Origin: Rickettsiales endosymbiont of Peranema trichophorum | GTDB lineage: Bacteria; Pseudomonadota; Alphaproteobacteria; Rickettsiales; Midichloriaceae | Assembly (NCBI RefSeq): GCF_004210275.1 | Contig: NZ_SCFA01000054.1 | Span: 1 to 48,697, forward strand | DNA length: 48,697 bases | Reading direction: 5' to 3' | Shown: one piece after another, positions 24,304 through 33,619 of the stretch | How positions within the stretch are numbered: position 1 is the first letter of the stretch | Layout of the letters: every line of letters starts with the position of its first letter | The notes under the pieces: model-generated | Told to the model about the DNA's origin: nothing | Databases searched by the model: none | Seen by the model: only the letters and a program-made list of their open reading frames with translations | Made by a program: the position numbers and the translations under genes

Positions 24304-25062
24304 CTATGAGGAAAAATAATGCCTAATACCAACAGTAAATGTGTGTGCTCTAAGGCTTGTATGCGGCGCGACGACAGTACCAGCGCCTGGTATCAATCTA
24401 TTTCTCCCATTTATTAGTGCTTCCTTGGAATTTTGGACCTTATGTAGATCAAAATATCTGTAAGCAAAGTCTATGGTTTTATTGTCGCAAATTTTGTAGG
24501 TGATACCAGCTCCAATACTCCATGCTAAAGCAAACTTTCCATTTCCTTTGATATCTGTTCTTGAAGTAATGTTTCCGCTGCCATCCAATACTCTGACACT
24601 ATATGTATCGCTTTTGTTGTAGACTACACCAATACCAGCAGTGATATAGGGTATAAACCTTTCATGTCTTTTGAAGTCTACATAACCATTCATCATCATG
24701 GCAGTACTGTATATGCTTTGACTATCTCCATGCCTCAACCTACAAGTACTATTGCTGTCTTCCCTGGTCTTTGAAACCTTTAACCTATCAAGCCTCAACA
24801 ACATGATATCGCTTCTCAGATAATCATTATAGTTGTATCCAACTGCAGCATCAAACATTGCGGTACTTGGGACCTTTGTATCGTACATGGTTATGGGGGC
24901 ACAATTTTCACCAGGGATTTGAAATCTACTTAACTTGTTTGGCATAGCCACACCCACATCCCCCCTCACGTACCACTTAGATATTCTTTCATTAGCATAT
25001 GCGCCAGACGACAGAGAAGACACAATACCGATCATCACTGCCTTATTGATAATACTTTTCAT
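24304..25062 (-). CDS. Outer-membrane beta-barrel protein
   Basis: About 253 residues from the preferred ATG at 25062 (25065 is equally possible), which follows an AAAGGTG ribosome-binding site. Longer in-frame starts up to 25164 would run into the upstream gene and lack a signal peptide at the N-terminus. Seen: a signal peptide ending at GAYA-NERIS, then barrel strands (KWYVRGDVGVAMPNK, FDAAVGYNYNDYLRSDIMLL, RFIPYITAGIGVVYNKSD, FALAWSIGAGITYKICDNK, IDFAYRYFDLHKV) and a terminal HTFTVGIRHYF strand with a near-terminal Phe, typical for BAM insertion. Surface antigen or adhesin is likely; the exact family is unknown. Confidence 0.78.
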   Translation of the reverse strand: MKSIINKAVMIGIVSSLSSGAYANERISKWYVRGDVGVAMPNKLSRFQIPGENCAPITMYDTKVPSTAMFDAAVGYNYNDYLRSDIMLLRLDRLKVSKTREDSNSTCRLRHGDSQSIYSTAMMMNGYVDFKRHERFIPYITAGIGVVYNKSDTYSVRVLDGSGNITSRTDIKGNGKFALAWSIGAGITYKICDNKTIDFAYRYFDLHKVQNSKEALINGRNRLIPGAGTVVAPHTSLRAHTFTVGIRHYFSS

Positions 25063-25093
25063 CATCACATCACCTTTCATTATTGTTGTTGTC

Positions 25094-26491
25094 TTACTCA
25101 CTCCAGAAAGCGTCACCACTCCCACATTTACGGCCATACTGCGGCTGACATTCATGCCATTCACCCCAAAATTCCGATACTATACCCATCTCATCATCAG
25201 GTACAATCTGGTCAAACACCTTACAAATCTCCTTACATAAGTTTTGTGTATATGGATCCAAATCACAAGCATCTCTAGTCCTCGCACCTTGACCTCCTAC
25301 CTCTTGCATTTTGCCGATATAACATAGCTTTGCAGACGCAGTAAATAAATGATAATATAATTGTCCTGCGTCATCTGGACTTAAGATCGAAAGCTTTGTG
25401 GAGTCTATTTTTGTATTCTTTAGATCATCACAACACTTTGCAGGGTCTATTTTTGTATTCCTTGGGTCAGCACAACCATCCAGCACCCTTCTTTGGGAAC
25501 CCTTACAAACCTGAACGTTAATCATTTGGTGTTGTATAGAAACCATATTGGCGGCGATTTCCGGTCCAGGATGTGGCAGATTTGGGAAAAACGATATTTG
25601 TCCCAACTTATAGTCACTTAGCGTTCCCAAGGCATAATTAAACCTGTTTGCATCACATAATAGCGCGCTATTTATTAGATGGTTGTTTTGAGAGATAGGA
25701 TCCAAATTGCACTTTACCAGTTCGTCGTTGAAAAGCTTTAATGTACACAAAGAATCACCGTGATTCGATTCTGTGTTTGAATCAAGTTGAGACAACCCAC
25801 AATTTGATACAATCCCATTTAACACCGGAGCTACCACCGGCGCTACCACCGGCGGTATGATTGGACTGCTAGCACACAAGGCTTGGCCGTATTGACCAAC
25901 GTTATTCACATCCAGAGGCGGTTTGCTGCAAACCTTCAATGCTGCGTTCAGTCCACTAGCAAGACATACCTTTGTAGCATAATCTGCTAGATTAGCGCTA
26001 GAAAACGCAGTGCCCCCACACGTTCTTTGCAAATCAGCGTTAAAAGCGCTAACATCACATACCGTCTGCGCATAGGTCGCTGCATTAGCTGCATCAGCTA
26101 ATGCATTTAACGCTTTAGGTGTACACTTAACACCTACATCATCGAAGTTCTTTACCGCACACACTTTCTTAGCGTAATCTTCTGCACTAGCTGCAGATAA
26201 CCCAGTAGCCGAACATGTCGTTTGCAACTTAGTGTTGAAAGTGCCAGCATCACATACCGTCTGTGCATAGGTCGCTGCATTTGATGCGTCGATATTAAGT
26301 CCACAAGCCTTTAATGGGTTACTTAACATCGTTACAATTGGACCACCTGCCTTCATATCATCATCCACAGTACGTATCACCGTATCAAGATTTCCCAGAT
26401 CCATACCTGGGTTCTTTTTTTCTATACTCTTGAGTACATACTCTCCTATCGCATCTGATACATCTTGCCTTGCAAAAGGATCACACGTCAT
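25094..26491 (-). CDS. Cys-rich repeat protein of unknown function
   Basis: I do not recognise this protein. Start: ATG 26491, 5 bases after GGGGGAGG-T; the in-frame GTG at 26497 overlaps that site. About 465 residues with 25 Cys. Residues about 70-215 hold imperfect tandem units of 30-37 residues with the theme AATYAQTVCDxxxFNxxLQxx followed by C, repeated at least four times. Two of them share a nearly identical 34-base DNA segment (26053-26086 and 26248-26281). The centre has a Pro/Val linker (IIPPVVAPVVAPV), and the C-terminal 200 residues have further paired Cys (KCC, C-KEIC). No signal peptide or membrane segment. It is 31 bases upstream of the beta-barrel gene on the same strand. Confidence 0.7.
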   Translation of the reverse strand: MTCDPFARQDVSDAIGEYVLKSIEKKNPGMDLGNLDTVIRTVDDDMKAGGPIVTMLSNPLKACGLNIDASNAATYAQTVCDAGTFNTKLQTTCSATGLSAASAEDYAKKVCAVKNFDDVGVKCTPKALNALADAANAATYAQTVCDVSAFNADLQRTCGGTAFSSANLADYATKVCLASGLNAALKVCSKPPLDVNNVGQYGQALCASSPIIPPVVAPVVAPVLNGIVSNCGLSQLDSNTESNHGDSLCTLKLFNDELVKCNLDPISQNNHLINSALLCDANRFNYALGTLSDYKLGQISFFPNLPHPGPEIAANMVSIQHQMINVQVCKGSQRRVLDGCADPRNTKIDPAKCCDDLKNTKIDSTKLSILSPDDAGQLYYHLFTASAKLCYIGKMQEVGGQGARTRDACDLDPYTQNLCKEICKVFDQIVPDDEMGIVSEFWGEWHECQPQYGRKCGSGDAFWSE

Positions 26492-26675
26492 TATCACCTC
26501 CCCCTTAAACTGTTTATCAGCATAAATTTGCTAGTTATACTTTATAGTCAAGATTGTTATTGAGAATATGTCAATATTAATTTTATTACATACATTTTGA
26601 TGATTAATCGCCAAATTCTTCTTTATTTACAATGCCTATAAAATATTCTGTACAAAGCAAGTATCAGGAGTATAA

Positions 26676-27245
26676 ATGGGCTGTTTAACAAATATTAGTA
26701 GCTGTATGAGTAAATTTGTGGCAGTTCTTTTCCTTGTTCTGTTCTCAAGCTTTGTGCCGATGCAGTGTCTAGCCACAGCGCAACCCAGTGAATCTGACAC
26801 ATTCCAAGCCCATGACGCTGCTCCGCACACTGCTCGCGCCCGTTACCAGTCGCGACAAAACAGCATGATGCCCATACCGTCCAAATACTTGACTCGATCA
26901 TTTTTGCTTTACGCTCTTTTGCACAACACTTTTAACGATCAAGAGCATGCAGAGAGCGGTGGCTATAGCATGCTCACCAACCCATTTTTCTTGTTGTATG
27001 CTGCAAGAACAGTGAGTGCCTTTAGGCATGCACTTTTACAGACTCCACAGGCCAAAAATCTTCTTCAATTACAACATCAACAGTTCAGGATGATTAAAGG
27101 TAGCCTAAAACCCTATCACAAAGCAATCATGGCACTTAGGAACGACTACAAGGAACGGTTTGATGTCATCTCCGCGGAGGTCACCGACAAGGCGACGGAG
27201 ACGTTTCAGTCTTTCAAAAAATCCTTACAGGGCTATCTAAACTAG
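26676..27245 (+). CDS. Small exported protein of unknown function
   Basis: 189 residues, not recognised. The ATG has AGGAG at the right distance. Seen: a signal peptide or anchor (about 11-34, ending near CLATA), a disordered Ser/His/Arg linker, two hydrophobic helices (TRSFLLYALLHNTF and NPFFLLYAARTVSAF), then a charged amphipathic C-terminal half (QFRMIKGSLKPYHKAIMAL, EVTDKATETFQSFKKSL). It stands alone on the plus strand. It could be a periplasmic or secreted helical protein. No homologue is obvious from reading. Confidence 0.6.
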   Translation: MGCLTNISSCMSKFVAVLFLVLFSSFVPMQCLATAQPSESDTFQAHDAAPHTARARYQSRQNSMMPIPSKYLTRSFLLYALLHNTFNDQEHAESGGYSMLTNPFFLLYAARTVSAFRHALLQTPQAKNLLQLQHQQFRMIKGSLKPYHKAIMALRNDYKERFDVISAEVTDKATETFQSFKKSLQGYLN

Positions 27246-27342
27246 AGCCCTGCGTGCATTTCTTTGTTGTGCTAAGAATCATTATGTTACTGCTTTTTTC
27301 ACGCTTTCCACCCTATTTTTAACGATAACCAAGGAACTCCCC

Positions 27343-29289
27343 TTATACTCGTTCAAACACCTTCTTTAAATCATCTAGAGAAAGCTTAGTAAAAGTAGGC
27401 CTACCGTGATTACATTGCGCACCAAATCCTGTTTTTTCCACTTCCCTCAACATAGCGTTCATCTCTTCGACACTTAATTTCCTTCCGGCTCTCACACTTG
27501 AATAACAAGCAATCTTACTACATATCTCGTTCAATTTTTCGTGTATGAATGTCTCCGGATCGACACTTCCACCCTCATAGTCCGACATCACCTGTGACGA
27601 GAAATCCGTAAGAAATCCTTTGATATCAAGTTCCCCAAAAGTCAGCGGCACGGCTGTGATCACAATCTGTGATATACCATTCCTTTCGATCAAGATGCCA
27701 AATCGGCTTAGCACATTTGCTAGTCCCAGGATATCATTGGTACCACGCGCACCCAACTCCAATACTTCTGGAATTAACAGATGCTGAGACTTGATGTACT
27801 TGCCCTCGATTATTTGCTCTTTAATACCCTCCAACACTAACCTTTCATGGGCTGCATGTTGATCCAAAATCACCATGCCATCTTCACTCTCCGCTATAAT
27901 ATACAAATTCCCAATCTGGCATTTGGCGTATCCCAAAGGATAGTGAACATCAAAAGCCTTCTGCTTTTGGACAGCATGTGCATTTCGCTCAACAACGACA
28001 TTATCTTCAATAGGTACTGGCTCTACTCTATCAGAACTTTTGTGCATCTCCTTTCTATCAGACAGCACGACTCCTTTGTTCACACGATAATCTTTGTTAT
28101 CACTTGATGGAGAAACAGCGTTGCTATTCCATGTCCGATTTCGTTCTTCATCTCTTGGAATTCCAACAAATCTGTTGTACGTGCCGTGGGTCTCACCCTC
28201 CAGCTCCTTCCTTTTGATCGCTTCAGACTGTCCTGACAACTCTAAATTTCTAGAAAGCGACACTTTGGAAGCATCAGCCACGGTCGTTGAATGTACGGTA
28301 TTATTTGCTGCAATAGCTTTTCTTATAGAGGAGATTATTAAACCACGAGCAGAAGACTCGTCCCTAAACCTCACTTCAGCTTTTGTCGGATGGACGTTCA
28401 CGTCTACCATTTGTGGCTCAATATCTATAAAGAGCACAACTACAGGAAACCTATCCCTAGGCAATAGCCCCTGATAAGCAACCCTTATCGCTGTTGATAA
28501 TACCTTATCCTTGACTATTCTGCTATTGACATAGGTATAAAAATTGGTGGAAACGCCTCTCGAATAAGTTGGCAGAGACACATAACCTCTGACTGCCATA
28601 TTTTTGTGAACAGCATCCACAGGTATGGAATTTTTTATAAAATCATCACCTAATACGTCTTTGATTCTCTCATCATTGGCTTCACCTTGTATACATTTGT
28701 AATCCAACACAGTCTTTCCGTCAGATACGAGTTTAAATGCAATATGAGGGTGAACAATTGCAAAACGCTCTATCAGTGACGTACAGGCACTGACCTCTTG
28801 AACTTCCCCTTTGAGAAATTTTAATCTATTTGGAGTGAAACAAAACAGATTACAAACCTCAACAGTGGTCCCTTGCCTATGGCTGGCAGGCTTCATTCTG
28901 CTGTTCTCACCGTCATACACCTCAATCTCCCATGCTTCATCTTCATCTCGGCTCTTGCTAACGATCTTAAGTTGTCCAACAGCACCTATTGAGGGCAACG
29001 CTTCACCCCTGAAGCCATTGTATGCGATTTGGGATATATCTTCTTCCAATAGCTTGGATGTAGCATGCCTTTCTATAGCGACGGCCAGATCGTCTTTGCA
29101 TATTCCTATTCCGTCGTCACTTACCACTATTGCATTTCTACCGCCTCTTTGTATAGATACGATAATATTGTGGGCTTGAGCGTCTATGGAGTTCTCAACC
29201 AGCTCTTTCACAACAGACATTGGGCGCTCGATCACTTCGCCAGCCGCGATCTTGTTAATGGTACTGTCTGATAGCCTTTTGATTCTCAT
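27343..29289 (-). CDS. mutL: DNA mismatch repair protein MutL
   Basis: 648 residues. Seen: the GHKL ATPase domain with AAGEVIERPMSVVKELVENS (Glu for hydrolysis, Asn for magnesium), DDGIGI, RHATSK, FRGEALPSIGAV, then the transducer domain (VDVNVHPTKAEVRF). A variable linker follows. The C-terminal dimerisation domain has LDQHAAHERL and ACYSSVRAGRKLSVEEMNAML. The motif CNHGRPTF near the end is conserved in MutL. Its start is 3 bases after the stop of the permease gene, so both share a transcript. Confidence 0.96.
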   Translation of the reverse strand: MRIKRLSDSTINKIAAGEVIERPMSVVKELVENSIDAQAHNIIVSIQRGGRNAIVVSDDGIGICKDDLAVAIERHATSKLLEEDISQIAYNGFRGEALPSIGAVGQLKIVSKSRDEDEAWEIEVYDGENSRMKPASHRQGTTVEVCNLFCFTPNRLKFLKGEVQEVSACTSLIERFAIVHPHIAFKLVSDGKTVLDYKCIQGEANDERIKDVLGDDFIKNSIPVDAVHKNMAVRGYVSLPTYSRGVSTNFYTYVNSRIVKDKVLSTAIRVAYQGLLPRDRFPVVVLFIDIEPQMVDVNVHPTKAEVRFRDESSARGLIISSIRKAIAANNTVHSTTVADASKVSLSRNLELSGQSEAIKRKELEGETHGTYNRFVGIPRDEERNRTWNSNAVSPSSDNKDYRVNKGVVLSDRKEMHKSSDRVEPVPIEDNVVVERNAHAVQKQKAFDVHYPLGYAKCQIGNLYIIAESEDGMVILDQHAAHERLVLEGIKEQIIEGKYIKSQHLLIPEVLELGARGTNDILGLANVLSRFGILIERNGISQIVITAVPLTFGELDIKGFLTDFSSQVMSDYEGGSVDPETFIHEKLNEICSKIACYSSVRAGRKLSVEEMNAMLREVEKTGFGAQCNHGRPTFTKLSLDDLKKVFERV

Positions 29290-29292
29290 AAC

Positions 29293-30504
29293 CTATACAC
29301 CTAATAAATTTATCACCTCGCATACCACTATTCCCCAACCACACACGCCGACTATCAACCAAACCAGTTGATACTGAAGTTCTTGATACACGAAATTCTT
29401 AATTCGTGCACGGTATACAAGGTATACAGGTAACAGTACACCTATTACCACTGATATCACACCTGCAAACCTTAAAAGCACGATGAACGCATTTGGTGTA
29501 ACAAGAGCCACAAAATATGGTGGTAGGACTGTCACCACCAAGGACAATAGCCTACAAACTTGGTAGCTTTTTACATATTTATGTAGTTTGTGGTTTATAG
29601 CATCAATCATACCTATGCCAACCCCTATCATAGATGTTATGATCGCTAAAATTGATATTACCCACCACATTATTCTCATGATCTCCCCACCGTATGTTTG
29701 GCTTAAAGCACTGATCATGTCTCCGACTTCAACTCTACCTTCTATCATCCGCTGATAGAAAGTACTATCATACTGACATATTGCTGTTAGGACCGTGCAA
29801 ACCCAAATGCCATATACCAATGCTGGAATTATGGTCCCGTAAAAGAACACTCGCTTTAACAAAGCAGAGTCCCCTTTACAATAATCCACAACGGTATGAA
29901 TAATAGGCTGAAATCCAAACGCGGTAAAAACGAGTGGAATTGACATGCGCCATACCGCAATATCACTTGACGTATGCTCATAAAGTGGAAGATGACTCCA
30001 GTCTATCTTAAAAATCAATACGGCCAAAAGCAAAGCTATGGAAGACAGTAGTCCGACAAAAAGAAGCCTATTGACATAATCCACTAATCTTATCGATATT
30101 GCCAAGATTGCAGCAACGATGCTCACGTATAACGAAGCAATACTGTCGAAACTGTATTTTACACCAGCAACATCCACAAGAAGCTCTACAATGATTGAAG
30201 TAGCTCCGTATATGTACACTGCAAGTAATACGTATGATAGTAGCTTCAAACTCACTACACCGATGAATTTTGCCATCGGACCGGCAAATCTTGCCGATAG
30301 GTCACCGATTGAAAGAGCCTGGCCTATTTGGAGATTTAACTCAACATTCATTAGTACGCTGTAATATATCAGAAGCCATGTTCCAAACATCAGCAATACA
30401 CTTAAAATCACACCCAGCTTTGCAAGCATCAGAGGCAGCGCAAGCATACCCACCCCTATTGCGGTAGATGCAACCAAAGAGACAGGACCGATGTGTCTAC
30501 GCAT
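29293..30504 (-). CDS. Aromatic/hydroxy amino acid permease (HAAAP family)
   Basis: 403 residues with about 11 membrane segments. Seen: the family opening GPVSLVASTAIGVGMLALPLMLAKLG, the DLSARFAGP loop and VFTAFGFQPIIHTVVDYCKGD in the centre, as in TyrP/Mtr-type proton symporters for tyrosine and tryptophan. Substrate specificity cannot be read. Rickettsiales depend on host amino acids, so import is the likely job. It is followed by mutL after 3 bases, a coupling by position rather than function. Confidence 0.85.
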   Translation of the reverse strand: MRRHIGPVSLVASTAIGVGMLALPLMLAKLGVILSVLLMFGTWLLIYYSVLMNVELNLQIGQALSIGDLSARFAGPMAKFIGVVSLKLLSYVLLAVYIYGATSIIVELLVDVAGVKYSFDSIASLYVSIVAAILAISIRLVDYVNRLLFVGLLSSIALLLAVLIFKIDWSHLPLYEHTSSDIAVWRMSIPLVFTAFGFQPIIHTVVDYCKGDSALLKRVFFYGTIIPALVYGIWVCTVLTAICQYDSTFYQRMIEGRVEVGDMISALSQTYGGEIMRIMWWVISILAIITSMIGVGIGMIDAINHKLHKYVKSYQVCRLLSLVVTVLPPYFVALVTPNAFIVLLRFAGVISVVIGVLLPVYLVYRARIKNFVYQELQYQLVWLIVGVCGWGIVVCEVINLLGV

Positions 30505-30778
30505 ATTACTAAACTTTTTTAGATTAAAGTATTGTTTTATTATTTATCCAATCACGTTTTCTCTTCTATCACAGACGATATAGGCTTTCTACAATTAATT
30601 TATAGCTATGCGCCAGATTTTACAGACTTCATAGGCGTCATATCTCACAAAATCCATAGTAACACCTGGTTCCCAAAAGGAAAATTTTTTGTGATATGCA
30701 AAAAACCTCTTGCAAGGAAGCATTCCATGCAATAGGGTGAAATTGTGATTTTGATCAACGTCTAAAAAGAGGATTAAA

Positions 30779-31054
30779 GTGAACAAATCAGAATTTGTAG
30801 CTGCTATTGCTGATGAAATGAAATCTACAAAGGCAGAAGCTTCTAGAGCACTAGATGCACTACTGAAAGTTGTCAAAAAAGTTTTAAAAAAGGGACAAGA
30901 ACTAAGACTTGTTGGTTTTGGTACTTTTAAAGTAGTTAGCGTACCAGCTAAAGAAGTACGCAATCCGCAGAATGGACAAAAAATCAAGGTACCTGCTTGC
31001 AAGAGACCAAAATTCATTGCTGGTAAGGATCTGAAAAAAGTAGTCAATTCTTAG
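30779..31054 (+). CDS. hup: HU family DNA-binding protein
   Basis: 91-residue histone-like protein that bends and compacts DNA. Seen: NKSEFVAAIADEMKSTKAEASRALDALL helices, the GFGTFKVVSVPAKEVRNPQNG beta-arm with the Pro used for intercalation (RNPQNGQKIKV), and C-terminal RPKFIAGKDLKK. The start is GTG with AGAGGA upstream. A strong terminator follows at once, so it is monocistronic. HU and IHF subunits are hard to separate by eye; the short arm and sequence favour HU. Confidence 0.95.
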   Translation: MNKSEFVAAIADEMKSTKAEASRALDALLKVVKKVLKKGQELRLVGFGTFKVVSVPAKEVRNPQNGQKIKVPACKRPKFIAGKDLKKVVNS

Positions 31055-31074
31055 CAAAAACTTCGCATTCAATG

Positions 31075-31098
31075 AAGGGCTCGGTTTCGGGCCTTTTT
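31075..31098 (+). terminator. Rho-independent terminator of the HU gene
   Basis: Stem AAGGGCTCG/CGGGCCTT with one bulge around a GTTT loop, followed by six T. It begins 21 bases after the HU stop codon. Confidence 0.78.
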
Positions 31099-31111
31099 TG
31101 TATTTACCTAA

Positions 31112-31465
31112 GTGTTTCTGAAAGTTCTTTTCTCATCTTTCTTTTTTTTTCTTCCGGCTCTTTGTTTTTCATCAGACGGGTGTTTTCAAATTTTTGCACC
31201 TGATTCCTCTGCCTTTCGCACCTTCAACAAGGAAGTATCTGAAATCGGTCCACAGCAGAAGCTAGTGATAACAAGCTCGCTATACTCAGCCCCAGGGCGA
31301 CAGTGCCAGCAGTGCTCTGCTTTTTTGGCTATAAAGTTGTCTACTGCTACCAGAACGTATTTAGTGTCTCAAGGCATCCCGGTACATAACCTACAGATAC
31401 GTGCAATCGTTCACAATGACGCCACACAACCGCAGCACACTATCAGCATATGCAGAAAGGACTAG
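31112..31465 (+). CDS. Small exported OmpA-like domain protein
   Basis: 117 residues from a GTG without a clear ribosome-binding site. Seen: a very hydrophobic signal peptide (FLKVLFSSFFFFLPALCFS), then LVITSSLYSAPGRQ..LSTATRTYLVSQGIPVHNLQIRAIV, which has the layout of the peptidoglycan-binding half of an OmpA/Pal domain (helix followed by YLVSQGIP). The usual D-x-x-G...R motif is degraded, and the domain is shorter than normal. It could be a decayed OmpA-like protein. Its distance from the HU terminator means it needs its own promoter. Confidence 0.5.
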   Translation: MFLKVLFSSFFFFLPALCFSSDGCFQIFAPDSSAFRTFNKEVSEIGPQQKLVITSSLYSAPGRQCQQCSAFLAIKLSTATRTYLVSQGIPVHNLQIRAIVHNDATQPQHTISICRKD

Positions 31466-31487
31466 AGCGCGAGCATCGTCATGAATT

Positions 31488-31615
31488 ATACCAATTCTCA
31501 TTTTTAGATGATTCAAAACGGATTTTGTGAAACTCGGCTCTGCGCACCTATTTCAATACGCTTACGCAGCCTGATCCTCAAATCCATTTGGCTGATTTAA
31601 TCTGAAACTTGGTAT
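31488..31615 (-). mobile_element. MITE-like element B, copy 3
   Basis: Full 128-bp copy in reverse orientation, with TA next to the CCAA/TTGG core on both sides. It is followed on the minus strand's upstream side by repeat A copy 4 (31661-31748), the same A-then-B order and relative orientation seen at 10.6-11.0 kb. Confidence 0.8.
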
Positions 31616-31660
31616 TACTTCTTTTCAGTTATCACAACTTCGGACAGTTATGGCAAAAGC

Positions 31661-31748
31661 GGGAATCCATCTGCCTTTGACAACAACTTAACAGACAACT
31701 TTTGCCCGAATTCTTTTCATTCTAATTAATTTGCGGGCAGGCTCTAAG
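31661..31748 (-). repeat. Interspersed repeat A, copy 4
   Basis: Minus-strand copy reading GAGCCTGCCCGCAAATTAAT, then GAATGAAAAGAATTCGGGCA, AAAGTTGTCTGTTAAGTTG, GCAGATGGATTCCCGC. It reaches the stop codon of der (31744), so the repeat boundary coincides with the end of that gene. Confidence 0.75.
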
Positions 31749-33120
31749 AATGAGTTTTCTTGTGATATGGATTGAAACTTTTGATAAGATGAAGCTGTAT
31801 CGGCACTCCGTATAAACTAAACTTCTCCCTTAATGTGTTTTTAAGATATCTAATGTATGAACCTGGAATATCTTCGACTATATTACAAAACAGATTAAAA
31901 GTGGGCGGGCGTGTTTTGATTTGAGTGATATACTTGAATTTTAGCCGTCTACCGTGACGTGAAATAGGAGGAATATGATTCGCAGTGCTTTGAGCCAACC
32001 ATTTGTTGAGCTTATGTGTACCTATCTTAGTGTTCCATAGCCTGTAGGTATGAACAACGTCGTCTAAGATACGCTTAATGTCCTCTTTCTTCTTTAAAGC
32101 TGAAATGTAGGATATTTTAAGTCCATCAACATCAGATAAGGTTTTGGAAGTCAAATATTTCATCTCTGCTTCAAATTCTTTGTAATCATTGACCAAATCA
32201 ATTTTGTTAAACACTAAAATAAGGGGTTTGCCATAATCTATAGCGGTTTTTGCAATTGTGAGGTCTTGCTTTTCCATTGGTTGTTCCGCAGAGACAACAA
32301 GGAGTATTACATCGCTTCTCTTGATCGCATTAATACTCTCTGTGACCGAGAGTTCTTCAATACTGTCTTGTATGTTCGTCCTTTTTCTAATTCCTGCAGT
32401 ATCTACCAATTTGATTAGAGTATCTTTGTATGTGAATGTGTAAGCGATCGAATCTCTTGTCGTACCTGGTATGTTTGACGTAATCACTCTCTCAAATCCT
32501 ACCATGTTGTTGAACAGCGTTGATTTACCAACATTAGGCCTGCCAATTATAGAGAGACTGATGCTTCTTGTGTCACTTGTTATGCCAGGAGACTCCACAT
32601 CTTCCTGGGGGACAGTGAGCCATGAGACGTGATTGAAGATCGCAGCACGTATTTCATGAATTCCAATTCCATGGGCTGCAGATACAAATATTCGAGCCTC
32701 AAATCCAAAACCGCAAATATCATTGATGTTGATGTGGTGTTTACCTTCTGATTTGTTGACTATAACGATCACCTTTTTACCAGACTTTCTGAGCATCGTT
32801 GCGATGTCCAAATCATCAGATGTTAATGCGCTTCTAGCATCTATAGTGAATAGTATTAAATCTGCTGTATTGATCAGATTGAGTAGGTTCCGTGTGATGA
32901 TACTTTCAAGCCCAGAGGCAGTGGTAGTTACGTTGTTTTGAAACCCAGCCGTATCGACCAAGGAGACGTAGCAGGAGTCCTCCAAATGTAGTGTTGACTC
33001 CACATGATCTCTGGTGACACCAGCATGATCATCTACTATCGCAACTTTACGGCCCACCAGTCTGTTAAACAGAGACGATTTGCCCACATTCGGTCTTCCT
33101 GCTATTACAATACGTTTCAT
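31744..33120 (-). CDS. der: Ribosome biogenesis GTPase Der (EngA)
   Basis: 458 residues with two tandem G domains and a KH-like C-terminus, the unique layout of Der, required for 50S subunit maturation. Seen: first G1 GRPNVGKSSLFNRL (7-20), DTAGFQ, NKSEG (G4); second G1 GRPNVGKSTLFNNM (about 193-206), DTAGIRKR and NKIDLV; then the C-terminal RHGRRLKFKYITQIKTRPPTFNLFCN. The last codons overlap repeat A, so the terminal residues may differ from relatives. rpmG lies upstream on the same strand, fitting a ribosome-related pair. Confidence 0.96.
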   Translation of the reverse strand: MKRIVIAGRPNVGKSSLFNRLVGRKVAIVDDHAGVTRDHVESTLHLEDSCYVSLVDTAGFQNNVTTTASGLESIITRNLLNLINTADLILFTIDARSALTSDDLDIATMLRKSGKKVIVIVNKSEGKHHININDICGFGFEARIFVSAAHGIGIHEIRAAIFNHVSWLTVPQEDVESPGITSDTRSISLSIIGRPNVGKSTLFNNMVGFERVITSNIPGTTRDSIAYTFTYKDTLIKLVDTAGIRKRTNIQDSIEELSVTESINAIKRSDVILLVVSAEQPMEKQDLTIAKTAIDYGKPLILVFNKIDLVNDYKEFEAEMKYLTSKTLSDVDGLKISYISALKKKEDIKRILDDVVHTYRLWNTKIGTHKLNKWLAQSTANHIPPISRHGRRLKFKYITQIKTRPPTFNLFCNIVEDIPGSYIRYLKNTLREKFSLYGVPIQLHLIKSFNPYHKKTHS

Positions 33121-33299
33121 CTAACACAACCTCAACCTATCTGGATGGTAAGCGCCAACAAAACCACCGCTGGGGTGCGAGGACATCGGCGAAGCAAAGA
33201 TGCAAAAAAGACAAAAGGAAAGTAAGCTCAAAACAGACGGAGGAAAGATGAAACACAAAAGCCAACAAGGGGCCAGTGTGTAATGCAGTCAATCGTATT

Positions 33300-33470
33300 C
33301 TAGCTGCTCAGACGCTTCTCCTCAAACAGAACATGCTTTCTAAGTACTGGATCATACTTTCGAAAACTCAGTTTTCGAACCAGCTTCTTAGGATTCTTAC
33401 GCTTCACCAGAAAATATCCGGTCCCGCCACTGCTTGCTAGTTTGAATAATACGAGATTTTTTTTGGCCAT
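33300..33470 (-). CDS. rpmG: 50S ribosomal protein L33
   Basis: A 56-codon gene found by reading the minus strand. The protein starts [20 protein letters not shown], continues [20 protein letters not shown] and ends [15 protein letters not shown]. This is a full-length L33 of the zinc-free type (no Cys pairs), with the conserved KYDP..RKHVLF end. It lies 179 bases upstream of der on the same strand. Confidence 0.95.
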   Translation of the reverse strand: MAKKNLVLFKLASSGGTGYFLVKRKNPKKLVRKLSFRKYDPVLRKHVLFEEKRLSS

Positions 33471-33619
33471 GTTTTTGACTTAATATACACTGTATCTTTG
33501 AATCATGTTTAGTCTTTCCCTTTACATAAGTCAAGTAAAAATACGGTCGATTTGAAAGCAATTGTTGCTGTTTTTTTTGTCATCAACTATGTTTTAAATG
33601 CATTTGCAATCCTGACACT

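Noticed and set aside
25063-25164. Longer N-terminus for the second beta-barrel protein
   Set aside because: It would overlap the upstream Cys-rich gene, and the signal peptide would no longer be terminal; a good ribosome-binding site supports the start at 25062/25065.
33121-33299. Possible tRNA or small RNA between rpmG and der
   Set aside because: No cloverleaf or strong hairpin could be found; the stretch is purine-rich without structure.
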